From Vibrio sp. JC009 (lineage in GTDB: Bacteria; Pseudomonadota; Gammaproteobacteria; Enterobacterales; Vibrionaceae), in the NCBI RefSeq assembly GCF_029016485.1, contig NZ_CP092107.1, positions 1,302,001 through 1,366,000 on the forward strand: a stretch of 64,000 nucleotides of DNA, read 5' to 3'. Both the position numbers and the translations under genes were made by a program. The stretch's first letter is position 1, and every line of letters starts with the position of its first letter. The notes beneath the pieces were generated by a model. It was not told where the DNA came from. It searched no databases and saw nothing but the letters and a program-made list of their open reading frames with translations. Below, one piece after another: positions 54,852 through 64,000 of the stretch.

Positions 54852-55351
54852 AGTATTGCTCCGGTGGTATGGCGCTGTTTATCAGGCCGTCCCTCGTAGA
54901 GGGTTGTAATTGTTATCAGGTGTGCTTTTGTGCTTAGAGATATTTTAGGTAGCGGGTTTGTGTGAGGCTACTGTTGGATTTGTTAGTAGTGATTGTTCAA
55001 CTGCCGAAACTGTGACTCTGTCCGTTTATCGCACAGTCAGTAAAAGGCCTTTTTCTACTATTTTTCAGTTTGTTAATACTCTCTGTACTGTCTGTGTAAC
55101 TGTTGATTGGTTCGCTTGTGGAAACAATAAAGTTCCTATTGGAATCATTTTGGTGATGGTTTTGAAGCCTAGCTGACGGGTAAACCGCTAATTTCTGTGT
55201 GATCTGAGTCGGTGGTTTAACTACAAAGTAGTAACGTTAATTTTGATGTAAAGGATGACGAAGCTTACGTATTTCGTCTAATTCCCTTTAGATACCTGAT
55301 GAGATCTGATTAATTAATAAAAGCAAATGATTAACCGGAAACAGACCGACA

Positions 55352-56254
55352 ATGACGAAGCATTATTTGGTTTTAGATTTTGGTGGCAGTGCAGTGAAAT
55401 GCGCTGTTATGACGGAATGCGCTGAAATGCTTGAGCATTTCTCCCTACCCAGTCAGGCGCAAAGCTATCAGGACTGGCTGGATGGTTTTACTCCATATTT
55501 TGAAAAGTATAACCAGGAGTACGCTTTTTCAGGTATCGCAATCAGTACCTGTGGAGCGGTGGATGTGGAGAGCGGAGTAATAGGCGGAGCCAGTTCTTTG
55601 CCGTACATTCATGGCTTTGATGTAAGAGCTTTGTATAAGAAACAATTTGGTATTCCGGTTGAGCTGGAAAATGATGCCTGCTGTGCGGCGCTGGCGGAAG
55701 CCTGGTTAGGTGCAGGTAAATCGTCAGGCCATTTCTGCACAGTGGTGATAGGCTCAGGAATTGGCGGAGCTATCGTAACCGGTAAAAAAGTTCAGAAAGG
55801 GCATAACCTGCATGGCGGTGAGTTTGGCTTTGCGATTACTGAGTTTCAAAACGGCAAGCCGGTTATCTGGGGTAATCTTGCCTCCACCAAAGCCCTGGTG
55901 AAATCTGTCGCTTCAGCTCTGAATTTTGATGAAAATAAGCTTAATGGCCGGACGGTATTTGAGATGGCAGATGCGGGTAATGATATTGTCCGTAAGCTTA
56001 TTGATGACTGGTATCTCAAGCTGGCTACCGGTATGTACAATATTCAGTATCATGTCGATCCTGAACTGATTCTGATTGGCGGAGCCGTTAGCAGGCGAGA
56101 AGGCTTTATCGACAGAATTAATGAAAAACTGGATGGTATTTTGCAGTCTATACCGATTCCCACTATTCGCCCCCGGCTGCGGGTGTCTAAATTCGGCAAC
56201 GATGCAAATCTTATTGGTGCACTGAGGCACTATCTAAACCGACAGGAGCAGTAA
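55352..56254 (+). CDS. ROK-family sugar kinase
   Basis: 300 residues. ATP-binding DFGGSAVKCAVM at the start and GIGGAIVTGKKVQKGHNLHGGEFG as the ROK signature region, though the usual zinc-binding CxCGxxGC motif is absent. It phosphorylates glucose or a related hexose. It precedes a GH1 glycosidase by one base, and together they form a two-gene beta-glucoside unit. Confidence 0.9.
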   Translation: MTKHYLVLDFGGSAVKCAVMTECAEMLEHFSLPSQAQSYQDWLDGFTPYFEKYNQEYAFSGIAISTCGAVDVESGVIGGASSLPYIHGFDVRALYKKQFGIPVELENDACCAALAEAWLGAGKSSGHFCTVVIGSGIGGAIVTGKKVQKGHNLHGGEFGFAITEFQNGKPVIWGNLASTKALVKSVASALNFDENKLNGRTVFEMADAGNDIVRKLIDDWYLKLATGMYNIQYHVDPELILIGGAVSRREGFIDRINEKLDGILQSIPIPTIRPRLRVSKFGNDANLIGALRHYLNRQEQ

Positions 56255-56255
56255 A

Positions 56256-57650
56256 ATGACAGTATATCAATTTCCGCAAGGCTTCCTGTGGGGAGCGGCT
56301 GCCTCAGGCATTCAGACCGAAGGTGTCACCAATAAAGCGAACCCGTCTATCTGGGAGCTTTGGCATAAGGAGTCTCCTGAGCGTTTTTTCCGGGGAATAG
56401 GATCTCAGGTGGTCACGGACACTTACAACCGTTATCAGGAAGATGTGCAGTTGATGAAGCAGGTTGGATTTAACTCCTTCCGTACTTCTATTCAGTGGTC
56501 TCGCCTGATCAAAAATTTTGAAACCGGAGAAGTCTGCCCGGATGCCGTAGTGTTTTACAACAACTATCTGGATGAGATGATAGCTAATGGCATCGAGCCG
56601 ATGATCAACCTTTATCACTTTGATATGCCGGCTGAACTGCAGCAAAAGTTTGGCGGGTTTGAGTCGAAAAAAGTGGTCGATCTCTACGTGGATTATGCGG
56701 TGAAAGCCTTTCAGTTATTTGGTCATAAGGTGAAGTACTGGATCACCTTTAATGAGCCGATTGTTCCGGTTGAAGGGGGGTACCTCTACGACTTCCATTA
56801 CCCCTGCAAAAAAGATGGAAAGCTGGCGGTTCAGGTTGGTTATAACATTATGCTTGCCCATGCCAAAGCCGTTCATGCCTTTCAGAAACTTGGGCTGGAA
56901 AACAGCCAGATTGGTGTGGTGCTAAACCTTACGCCGTCTTATACCCGAAGTGACAGCGAAGCCGATCAGAAAGCTGCCTGGTATGCAGATCTTCTGTTTA
57001 ACCGGAGCTTCCTTGATCCTATGGTGAAAAATGACATACCCCAGGAATTATGTGAAGTGCTGAAAGAGCAGGGGGTAACTCCGGAAACTACCGAAGAAGA
57101 GCTACAAACTATTACCTCAGCGAAAATTGGTTTTCTTGGCGTAAATTATTATGTACCGCGCCGGGTAAAAGCCCGTGAGGCGGAATATGAGCTGGATTAC
57201 TTTACACCGGAAGTCTACTTCGAAAACTATCTGAATCCGGAAGGCCGGTTTAACCCGTACCGCGACAACAATGAAATTCTGCCAACGGCGATTTACGATA
57301 TAGCAACCAATGTGAAGAAGAACTATGGCAATATTCCATGGTTTCTGGCTGAAATCGGCATTGCTATGGATGAAGCCTCGGAAGGGGAGCCGGATGGAAA
57401 TGGGGTGATTGATGACTCCTTCCGCACCGAATTGATGAAGGAGCATCTGGCTCAGTTACACAGGGCCATAGAAGAGGGAGCCAACTGTTTTGGTGTTCAC
57501 CAGTGGACCTTTATTGATAACTGGTCGTGGATAAACTCCTTTAAGCGTCGCTATGGTTTCTATCGTTTGGATCTGGATAGTGGAAATCGCATCCCTAAAA
57601 AACATGGGTTATGGTTTAGGGAGCTGGCCCGGACAGGGAAGTTTAGATAA
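56256..57650 (+). CDS. GH1-family beta-glucosidase (or 6-phospho-beta-glucosidase)
   Basis: 464 residues. GH1 landmarks: FLWGAAASGIQTEG, acid/base glutamate in WITFNEPIVPVEG, and the region of the nucleophile in WFLAEIGIAMD, which is altered from the usual T/I-E-N-G to AEIG. It probably cleaves an unmodified beta-glucoside, whose glucose the ROK kinase then phosphorylates. AGGAG precedes the ATG. Confidence 0.88.
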   Translation: MTVYQFPQGFLWGAAASGIQTEGVTNKANPSIWELWHKESPERFFRGIGSQVVTDTYNRYQEDVQLMKQVGFNSFRTSIQWSRLIKNFETGEVCPDAVVFYNNYLDEMIANGIEPMINLYHFDMPAELQQKFGGFESKKVVDLYVDYAVKAFQLFGHKVKYWITFNEPIVPVEGGYLYDFHYPCKKDGKLAVQVGYNIMLAHAKAVHAFQKLGLENSQIGVVLNLTPSYTRSDSEADQKAAWYADLLFNRSFLDPMVKNDIPQELCEVLKEQGVTPETTEEELQTITSAKIGFLGVNYYVPRRVKAREAEYELDYFTPEVYFENYLNPEGRFNPYRDNNEILPTAIYDIATNVKKNYGNIPWFLAEIGIAMDEASEGEPDGNGVIDDSFRTELMKEHLAQLHRAIEEGANCFGVHQWTFIDNWSWINSFKRRYGFYRLDLDSGNRIPKKHGLWFRELARTGKFR

Positions 57651-57700
57651 CGGGATCTCAGCAGACTGAATTTTACTACCTGATAGATAGCTGCCCTTCC

Positions 57701-58183
57701 TCAGGACAGCAACAACTCATCCGTTATCGGCTGATAACTGCTTGCAGCTTCAATCAGTGAATCTGCTGTCAGGGCTTTAGCTCCATAAACTTCAAAGCGT
57801 TTCCTGTACTTTTCGATGGCTCTTTTAGCCAGCATATCGAAATCTCCGTCGCCTGAGAGCAGTATGATTTTGTCCACGTCTTCACGCATTGCCGTTTCAA
57901 TGACATCAATGGCAATGCCCACATCCCAGTCACCTTTGGCGCTGCCATCAAAGCGCTGAATAAAAGGCTTAAGTTTTACCTGAAATCCTATCCCGCGAAG
58001 TATGTGGTGAAATTGCCTCTGCTTTTCGTTGTTGCTGGCGATTGCGTAGGCATTTGCCAGAACGACCTGATTTCCCTGCGTTGCTTTGCGCCAGAAAGCG
58101 TTGTAATCAAAGTGTTTTCCAAACGCATCGCGTGTGGTGTAGTAGATATTCTGGACATCAACGAAGATGGCAATGTTTTCCAT
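57701..58183 (-). CDS. NYN-domain (LabA/DUF88-like) putative ribonuclease
   Basis: 160 residues from ATG 58183 (MENIAIFVDVQNIYYTTRDAFG), preceded by GGGAAA. The PIN-like nuclease acidic residues are seen in IFVDVQN, KGDWDVGIAIDV and LLSGDGDFDMLAKRA. NYN proteins are predicted metal-dependent RNA nucleases. An upstream in-frame extension of 60 residues to 58363 has no family resemblance and is rejected. The gap 58184-58429 shows nothing recognisable. Confidence 0.85.
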   Translation of the reverse strand: MENIAIFVDVQNIYYTTRDAFGKHFDYNAFWRKATQGNQVVLANAYAIASNNEKQRQFHHILRGIGFQVKLKPFIQRFDGSAKGDWDVGIAIDVIETAMREDVDKIILLSGDGDFDMLAKRAIEKYRKRFEVYGAKALTADSLIEAASSYQPITDELLLS

Positions 58184-58429
58184 TTGGTTTTCCCGTTGGT
58201 GGATTGTTAGCTCATACGGCATGAGCCAGGTCAATGTATGCGATGCATAGGCTACTTTCAACAAAAACAGAAAGCTTGCGGTGGATAACTGGATTATTCT
58301 CGCTTCGCCGCAATCTGGGCTGTGTATCCAAGCTCCAGGTTGCGTATTACCCCAACCCATCACTGATTCTGAGTAACACGATCACGCCCATTTTGGCTGC
58401 CCGAACACGAGCACACCCAGGTAAAAGGT

Positions 58430-58867
58430 TTATCGAATAACCAGATAAGCGCCAGCAAACAACAGAGCAAGACCTATCATCCTGTTTATTTCGAGACCTC
58501 GTGGAATGGTGCCAAAAGCACCTAAATAATCAATAACTACCCCAGCCAAAAGTTGGCCTACTATGATTAATGTTATAGCAGATACCGCTCCCAACTTTGG
58601 AATGGTATGACTAACGGTTAGAAACAGCACCAGACCAAACCCGCCGCAACACAACATGTACCACGGCAACTCTCGCCATTGGGTGATATCTTCTCCTCGT
58701 CTGGAAACCAGAAGAATAAGCGACGCAACTAATCCACCAAAATGCACAATAACACTACTGGCAGCCCCACCAATTCGCTGAGACATTGCACCAGCGATAG
58801 GTGTCTGTGTACCAACAGCAACCCCACCAAGGAGGCCAATTGTTATCGTTATTAGCATCTCAATCAT
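58430..58867 (-). CDS. DMT-family membrane protein, YdcZ/DUF606 type
   Basis: 145 residues from the ATG at 58867, with GAGGAG just upstream; a slightly earlier ATG (58885) overlaps this. About five helices (IGLLGGVAVGTQTPIAGAMSQRIG ... ITLIIVGQLLAGVVIDYLGAFG). Small multidrug- or metabolite-exporter family. Divergent from a LysR gene, its likely regulator. Confidence 0.87.
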   Translation of the reverse strand: MIEMLITITIGLLGGVAVGTQTPIAGAMSQRIGGAASSVIVHFGGLVASLILLVSRRGEDITQWRELPWYMLCCGGFGLVLFLTVSHTIPKLGAVSAITLIIVGQLLAGVVIDYLGAFGTIPRGLEINRMIGLALLFAGAYLVIR

Positions 58868-58994
58868 AATGACACTCCTCATCAATCGATACGTTTGTAA
58901 TTGAGAGAAAGGTTAAAATAATCGATTTATGAATTGAAATGGTTTAAATTCATTGCATCTATTCCTTGAAAGAATACATGACCAGAAACTGCTT

Positions 58995-59960
58995 ATGTCT
59001 TTAGAAAAACTAGCCCGCCTCGATTTAAATTTACTGGTTTGTCTGCACGTTCTGCTGGAACACAACAGTGTTAGTAAAGCAGCTGAACATCTCAACCTGA
59101 GTCAATCTGCCGTCAGCAAAAGTTTGGCCAGACTGAGGGAGCTGTTTGATGATCCCCTACTGGAGCGGTCAGGCTATGGAATGGAGCCAACAACAAGGGC
59201 TAAACAAATTCATCCAGATTTAGTTAACCTGTTATTTGATATAGAAAAGCTTACTGCCCCAAATTGGTTTGAACCACAGCATAGCTCCAGATGTTTTAAA
59301 GTGGCAGTGGTTGAGAGTATTTATCCGCTCATGTTTCCTCGGTTCATCGGTGAAGCACTTTCTCAAGCTCCGAAAATAACGATCGATACCTGTAACTGGG
59401 ATTCTGGCACATTCGAACAATTATTGAGGGGGGAATTAGACTTCGCTATTACTGGTAAACAACAGCACCCCAGAGATGCAGAGAGAACTCTGCAACCACC
59501 AAAGGGCATTGCTACTTACGAACTCTTTCAGGATCAGCTCTGCTGCATAGTGAACCCGAAGCATTTTAGTTCAGAGGATAAATGGGAGTTAGAAGCCTAT
59601 CTGTCACACAGGCATATAGTAACCAAATACTATAAGAATGAACGTTGGCTGCTGGATGTTAAGTTAGCCGAGATGGAATTTAAACGAGACGTTGCTATCT
59701 ACGTACCTGACTTTAACAGCGCAGCAGAATTATGTTGTCATACAAACCTGATACTCACAGTTCCAAGTCTTTATGCTAAACATATAGCGAAGAAATTTGA
59801 CCTGAAGGTTGTGCCGTTACCTTTTAGCATTGCCCCCTTATCTTATACGCTGTTCTACCATGAAAGCAGGGAGAATGATCTGGCACACCAGTGGCTGAAG
59901 CAACTGATAACGTCCCGCTGTTCAGAGCTAAAGCTATCTGACCACCAGCCTTGCCGATGA
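58995..59960 (+). CDS. LysR-family transcriptional regulator
   Basis: 321 residues from ATG 58995; 58953 would add residues outside the family pattern. The start LARLDLNLLVCLHVLLEHNSVSKAAEHLNLSQSAVSKSLARLRELFDDPLLER is the classic NodD/TfdS-type LysR wing. It probably controls the divergent DMT gene. Confidence 0.9.
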   Translation: MSLEKLARLDLNLLVCLHVLLEHNSVSKAAEHLNLSQSAVSKSLARLRELFDDPLLERSGYGMEPTTRAKQIHPDLVNLLFDIEKLTAPNWFEPQHSSRCFKVAVVESIYPLMFPRFIGEALSQAPKITIDTCNWDSGTFEQLLRGELDFAITGKQQHPRDAERTLQPPKGIATYELFQDQLCCIVNPKHFSSEDKWELEAYLSHRHIVTKYYKNERWLLDVKLAEMEFKRDVAIYVPDFNSAAELCCHTNLILTVPSLYAKHIAKKFDLKVVPLPFSIAPLSYTLFYHESRENDLAHQWLKQLITSRCSELKLSDHQPCR

Positions 59961-60031
59961 CCGTTATCGACTACTTTTCTGATTATTACGGTAAACCACC
60001 CAACTGGGACCAGGAGCTGAGCCAGTAACTT

Positions 60032-60424
60032 CTATGCCATAGCCACCGGGCCATGGGAGTGTGCCAGTGCCCGGCGTACCCATGCTTTTTCATGGAAGTA
60101 GTAAGCGAAAGAGTTAATGCTTGGCTCAATCGCGGCGACCATTCCGCCGATAAAGGCATCACCTGTGATGATAAAGGTAACTAAAAACGCTACGCTAAAA
60201 TGAACCACTGCAAAGCTGGCTGTTTTCACTTTTGTGTTAGCCCCGTTTTTGTTTAGAAACGGTACCCATTGCCACACTTTCTCGTGGAAGTAAAAGGCCA
60301 CTGTGTTGATTGACGGCTCAATCATTGCAATTAAACTGCTGATTAAAATGTCACCTGTTAATGCATAAGCGACTGCTGTAGCGATAGAAAAATGTATGAC
60401 TGCAAATGTGATTGTTTTGATCAT
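60032..60424 (-). CDS. DUF2061 membrane protein, tandem duplication
   Basis: 130 residues made of two repeats of one unit: TITFAVIHFSIATAVAYALTGDILISSLIAMIEPSINTVAFYFHEKVW and TASFAVVHFSVAFLVTFIITGDAFIGGMVAAIEPSINSFAYYFHEKAW. Each has two helices and an FHEK(V/A)W end. DUF2061 function is unknown. A Fur-like box lies about 40 bases before the start codon. Confidence 0.88.
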   Translation of the reverse strand: MIKTITFAVIHFSIATAVAYALTGDILISSLIAMIEPSINTVAFYFHEKVWQWVPFLNKNGANTKVKTASFAVVHFSVAFLVTFIITGDAFIGGMVAAIEPSINSFAYYFHEKAWVRRALAHSHGPVAMA

Positions 60425-60462
60425 GAGCTTATCTCCCTAACCATTTCTGCGTTGCTATAAAT

Positions 60463-60481
60463 ATTATTGAGAATCATTCGC
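60463..60481. promoter_or_regulatory. Fur-like box upstream of the DUF2061 gene
   Basis: ATTATTGAGAATCATTCGC matches the 19-base Fur consensus at 13 positions, including the core GAnAATCATT. It lies 39-57 bases upstream of the DUF2061 start. The gap up to 60679 otherwise holds the glyoxalase promoter region. Confidence 0.5.
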
Positions 60482-60679
60482 ATTTGGTCAAGGTGAAATT
60501 TGCTACTTTTTTAGTTGGTGCAGGAGAGTAACAAGATCTCATACTAATGGCTCAGTTAACTGGATGTGCTATAACAATAAATTATCAAATTCATCACTAA
60601 TAATAATTTCTAGCGATATCAATAAACGAGTATTGTGGGTGCCTGATTAATTATCACCATCCTAAGCACAAGGCGAGAT

Positions 60680-61060
60680 ATGAAATTTCTGCACACTATG
60701 GTTCGCGTAGGCGATCTGGAAAAATCTATTGAATTTTACACCAAAGTACTTGGTATGAGCATTCTGGATAAATTTGAAAACCCTGAATACCGTTACTCAC
60801 TGGTATTTGTCGGTTATGAAGATCAGTCAGTAACGCTGGAGCTGACATATAACTGGGATACTGATGAATACGACCTTGGTAATGGGTTTGGTCACCTTGC
60901 TCTGGGTGTAGAAGATATTTACGCTACCTGCGACAAAATTAAAGCGCTTGGTGGAAAAGTTACCCGCGAGCCAGGCCCAATGAAAGGCGGCACAACTCAT
61001 ATTGCATTTGTAACCGACCCAGATGGTTATCAAATTGAACTCATTCAAATGAATAAGTGA
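60680..61060 (+). CDS. gloA: Lactoylglutathione lyase (glyoxalase I)
   Basis: 126 residues. The metal ligands of the E. coli (nickel-type) enzyme are kept with a two-residue shift: His5, Glu54, His72, Glu120. Substrate region EFYTKVLGM and the C-terminal [18 protein letters not shown] are typical. It makes S-lactoylglutathione from methylglyoxal. It is 16 bases before an Old Yellow Enzyme gene; the two form a carbonyl-detoxification pair. Confidence 0.93.
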   Translation: MKFLHTMVRVGDLEKSIEFYTKVLGMSILDKFENPEYRYSLVFVGYEDQSVTLELTYNWDTDEYDLGNGFGHLALGVEDIYATCDKIKALGGKVTREPGPMKGGTTHIAFVTDPDGYQIELIQMNK

Positions 61061-61076
61061 TTGAGGGGATTACAGA

Positions 61077-62177
61077 ATGGAAAAAGCACTTTTTCAGCCT
61101 ATTAAATTAGGCAACCTTCACCTGCAAAACCGGATTGTTATGCCGCCAATGACCCGCTCACGTGCAAGCCAACCTGGCAACATAGCGAATGACATGATGG
61201 CGGAGTACTATGCACAGCGCGCAACCGCTGGTCTTATTGTCGCTGAAGGTACGCAGATTTCTCAGTCAGGTCAGGGTTATGCGTGGACTCCGGGTATTTA
61301 TACTAAGGAGCAGATCGCGGGCTGGAAAAAAGTTACAGAGGCGGTACACGCAAAAAACGGCGTTATCTTTGCCCAACTTTGGCATGTGGGCCGTGTTACT
61401 CATCCGGATAACATTGGTGGTCAACAACCGATTTCTTCCTCTGCACTTAAAGCAGAAAACGTGAAAGTGTTTATTGATAACGGTACTGACGAGCCAGGTT
61501 TTGTGGATGTTGTAGAGCCACGAGCTATGAACAGAGAGGAAATTAAAAACGTTGTTGCCGAATATCGTCAGGCAGCACTGAATGCCATAGAGGCCGGTTT
61601 TGATGGAATAGAACTTCATGCTGCAAATGGCTATCTGATAAACCAGTTTATCGACTCAGAAGCTAACAATCGTACCGATGAGTACGGAGGCTCTGTAGAA
61701 AACCGGCTGCGCTTTCTTGCTGAGGTGGTTGAAGCAATGATTGATGCTATCGGTGCAGAGCGTGTTGGTGTCCGCCTGGCTCCGTTTACTTCTCTGAATG
61801 GCACAGTGGATAAAACTCCGCTTGAGACCTATACCGCAGCAGCAGAATTGCTAAACAAACTTGATGTGGTTTACATGCATATCGCTGAGGTAGATTGGGA
61901 AGATGCACCAGAAACCCCGGCTGAATTTAAGCCTGCGGTACGTGAAGCGTATAAAGGTACTATCATCTATGCCGGTAAATACGACAGTGAAAAAGCGGAA
62001 AAAACCATTACTGACGGTTTAGCGGATATGATTGGCTTTGGTCGTCCGTTTGTCTCTAACCCGGATTTACCAAGCCGTATTAAAAATGGCTACCCGCTGG
62101 CAGATCACGATCCTGCGACACTGTTTGGTGGAGCAGAAAAAGGCCTTCTGGATTATCCTGAATATCAGGGAAGTTAA
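61077..62177 (+). CDS. nemA: Old Yellow Enzyme-family alkene reductase, NemA-like
   Basis: 366 residues. FMN barrel motifs: MPPMTRSRA, FAQLWHVGRVTHP, and the active-site pair in ELHAANGYLINQFI (His and Asn). It reduces activated alkenes, N-ethylmaleimide and nitrate esters with NADPH. Its stop codon overlaps the convergent ATPase stop by four bases. Confidence 0.92.
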   Translation: MEKALFQPIKLGNLHLQNRIVMPPMTRSRASQPGNIANDMMAEYYAQRATAGLIVAEGTQISQSGQGYAWTPGIYTKEQIAGWKKVTEAVHAKNGVIFAQLWHVGRVTHPDNIGGQQPISSSALKAENVKVFIDNGTDEPGFVDVVEPRAMNREEIKNVVAEYRQAALNAIEAGFDGIELHAANGYLINQFIDSEANNRTDEYGGSVENRLRFLAEVVEAMIDAIGAERVGVRLAPFTSLNGTVDKTPLETYTAAAELLNKLDVVYMHIAEVDWEDAPETPAEFKPAVREAYKGTIIYAGKYDSEKAEKTITDGLADMIGFGRPFVSNPDLPSRIKNGYPLADHDPATLFGGAEKGLLDYPEYQGS

Positions 62178-64000
62178 TTTCTGGTCCGTCGCCACCATTT
62201 ATAAACCTCTTCCACAACCAGCAGGCTGGATGCGATCATCATCAGCTCACCGATCTGAGTCCATGAAATAGGCTGGATTTCCAGTACTGTGCTCAGACCG
62301 GGTGTGTAAAGTGAGATGATATGAACCAGCAGCGCACCGGGAACGGCGAACATTAAAAATGGATTGGCATTAATGGGCTGAGAGAAGAGTGACTGAGTTT
62401 CTGAGCGGGCATTTAGCGCACGGATATTACCGAACAGAACCATCAGCATCAGAGTCAGATTTCTGGCCATTTCCACAGACTCACCGGACTGGAGCGTCAG
62501 GTAGTAACTGACAAACGCCAGTATGCCCATGACTGCACCGGAGACCAGAATGTGCTCGACCAGTTTGCGGTCAAAGACAGGTTCAGCGGGATCCCGTGGT
62601 CGGCAAGAAAGCTCATCCCCTTCTTTGGGCTCAAAGGCGAGCGCCACATCCTGAAGGCCATTGGCGATAAGGTTGAGCCATAATAGCTGGACTGCAGTCA
62701 TCGGCATTGGCAGTCCGGCGAGAACGGTGAGGAAGAAGAGCAGGATTGCAGAAAAACCGGTTGCGACAAGAAGCGCTATCACTTTGCGAATATTGTTATA
62801 AACCACCCGGCCCTGCTCGATACCGGAGACAATGGAGGCAAAGTTATCGTCAGTGATGATCAGATCGGCGGTTTCTTTGGCAACATCCGTCCCCCGTTTA
62901 CCCATGGCAATACCTGTGTTGGCGCGGCGCATGGCGGGCGCATCGTTTACCCCGTCCCCGGTCACGGCGACAAAGTGATTCTGGCGCATAAAGCTGTCGA
63001 CAATAAGCTCTTTTTGCTGTGGTTCGATACGGGCAAATACCCTGGCATTGCGGATCAATGCATCGGTTTCAGCAAGGCCTTTACCGGCTACCTGATGCAG
63101 CATAGGCCCGGTAACGACCTCGGCGTCTTCCTGACACAGGCCCAGCTCCAGTGCGATGGATTTTGCCGTTGCGGGGTGGTCGCCCGTTACCATGGCAACC
63201 TCGATACCGGCAGAGCGGCAGTGAGAAATCGCAGCGAAGGCTTCCTGACGCACAGGATCGATCATGGCAACCATGCCCAGAAAACACATCTCTTCTAACT
63301 GGTGATGTTCTTTTTCTATGATTTCCCGTTTTGCCAGCGCAATCAGACGGTATCCCTGTTTCGCCAGTGACTCAAACTGCTCTTCAATCCGCTTGTGATC
63401 GATATCTACCAGTCCTTCTGCGGTTGCCATCTGGTGACACATGCTCAGCATTTTCTCCGGGCTGCCTTTAGCGTAAAGCCAGTGCGTATCGCCATCATAG
63501 TTTACGCTGCCGCTGTAGGCTTTTTCCGGTTCATAGGGGATAAGCTCAAGCTGAGTCTGCTGCCTGCGCAGTTCAGTAATCGACATTCCCAGTTTTTTTG
63601 CCAGCACCAGAAAAGCGATATCGACAATATCACCATTGGAAACCCATTCACCGCCGGCATAGTTTAGGTGGCTTTCGTTGGCGAGAACGCCTGCAATGCA
63701 CAGTTCCTGTAGCTGTTGCAGTTCATTGTGACCGCGAACTTCGCCTCCCGGAGCGACCCCTTCGCCCGTAGTATGGAATACTTTTCCGTCCGGCAGAACC
63801 ACCTGACGAATGGTCAGCTCATTCACCGTCAGGGTGCCGGTTTTATCTGAGCAGATAAAGGTGCAGGAGCCCAGGGCTTCTACCGCAACCAGTTTGCGGA
63901 TGATCACGCTGTTTTTCGCCATCCGGCGCATACCGATAGCCAGTGCAACCGTCAGGGCTACCGGAAGACCTTCAGGGATCACGGACACTGCCAGTCCGAC
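62174..64000 (-). CDS. P2-type cation-transporting ATPase (5' part outside window)
   Basis: At least 604 residues; the frame stays open to the right edge, where a GTG is inside the sequence VGLAVSVIPEGLPVALTVALAIG, so the true start is outside. Seen: the transmembrane PEGLP motif, phosphorylation site CSDKTGTLT, nucleotide-binding KGSPEK, hinge TGDGVNDAPA and C-terminal membrane helices. It resembles bacterial Ca2+/Na+/K+-type (P2) pumps; the ion is not readable. Confidence 0.92.
   Translation of the reverse strand, partial: VGLAVSVIPEGLPVALTVALAIGMRRMAKNSVIIRKLVAVEALGSCTFICSDKTGTLTVNELTIRQVVLPDGKVFHTTGEGVAPGGEVRGHNELQQLQELCIAGVLANESHLNYAGGEWVSNGDIVDIAFLVLAKKLGMSITELRRQQTQLELIPYEPEKAYSGSVNYDGDTHWLYAKGSPEKMLSMCHQMATAEGLVDIDHKRIEEQFESLAKQGYRLIALAKREIIEKEHHQLEEMCFLGMVAMIDPVRQEAFAAISHCRSAGIEVAMVTGDHPATAKSIALELGLCQEDAEVVTGPMLHQVAGKGLAETDALIRNARVFARIEPQQKELIVDSFMRQNHFVAVTGDGVNDAPAMRRANTGIAMGKRGTDVAKETADLIITDDNFASIVSGIEQGRVVYNNIRKVIALLVATGFSAILLFFLTVLAGLPMPMTAVQLLWLNLIANGLQDVALAFEPKEGDELSCRPRDPAEPVFDRKLVEHILVSGAVMGILAFVSYYLTLQSGESVEMARNLTLMLMVLFGNIRALNARSETQSLFSQPINANPFLMFAVPGALLVHIISLYTPGLSTVLEIQPISWTQIGELMMIASSLLVVEEVYKWWRRTRN

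Noticed and set aside
54958..55176. 72-codon frame in the lut/ROK regulatory gap
   Set aside because: Non-ATG start with no ribosome site, odd composition (many Thr, Val, Cys) and no recognisable motif; treated as non-coding regulatory DNA.
58184..58363. N-terminal extension of the NYN protein
   Set aside because: In frame but unlike the family; the NYN domain starts exactly at the ATG at 58183, which has its own ribosome site.
1..64000. CRISPR arrays, tRNA or rRNA genes, prophage
   Set aside because: No regularly spaced repeats, cloverleaf-type sequence, rRNA sequence or phage structural genes were seen on reading through the window.

Overview
The window reads as chromosomal DNA of a marine gammaproteobacterium, most likely Vibrionaceae. 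Signs of this are a VF530-family small protein, Vibrio-style accessory sugar operons, many LysR/LacI/DeoR/AraC/MarR regulators and REP-like palindromes. No rRNA, tRNA, CRISPR array, integrase or transposase was seen. Both window ends cut through genes: a sugar ABC permease on the left and a P-type ATPase on the right.

Layout. 1-5.1 kb: sugar ABC transporter (two permeases, ATPase), LacI regulator and aldo/keto reductase. 5.3-8 kb: hipBA toxin-antitoxin pair, a PAS protein and a hypothetical. 8-15.2 kb: a 7.1-kb block bounded by two near-identical 124-bp direct repeats. It holds a CyuA-type cysteine desulfidase, RidA, an APC permease, an M20 amidohydrolase, an exported phytochelatin-synthase-like protease and an Asp/Glu racemase-like protein. 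Together these look like a scavenging route for glutathione or other cysteine peptides. 15.2-31 kb: regulator/effector pairs (LysR/SnoaL, MarR/Bcr efflux, AraC/EamA, MocR/PNPOx-like), a chemoreceptor, a LysE exporter, an ECF sigma factor locus with two matching promoters, and an IclR regulator.

31-46.5 kb: a HAD phosphatase, FBPase and a large uncharacterised carbohydrate locus. The locus contains an MFS transporter, mutarotase, DeoR regulator, DeoC-type aldolase, two Gfo/Idh dehydrogenases, a zinc alcohol dehydrogenase, an FGGY kinase, a fucose/arabinose-isomerase-like protein and a TIM-barrel epimerase. Three of its promoters share one architecture, and its leaders and intercistronic gaps are rich in strong hairpins. 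I cannot match the gene set to a pathway I know.

46.6-51 kb: a cysteine-type molybdopterin formate dehydrogenase joined to two subunits resembling AsrA/AsrB (or the sulfhydrogenase beta/gamma subunits), suggesting a soluble NAD(P)-linked enzyme. 51-55 kb: lutABC L-lactate oxidation genes with a LysR gene. 55.3-57.7 kb: ROK kinase and GH1 beta-glucosidase. 57.7-64 kb: NYN protein, DMT transporter with LysR, DUF2061 protein with a Fur-like box, glyoxalase I with an Old Yellow Enzyme, and a P-type ATPase.

All functions are read from motifs and family resemblance by eye. No database search or folding program was run.
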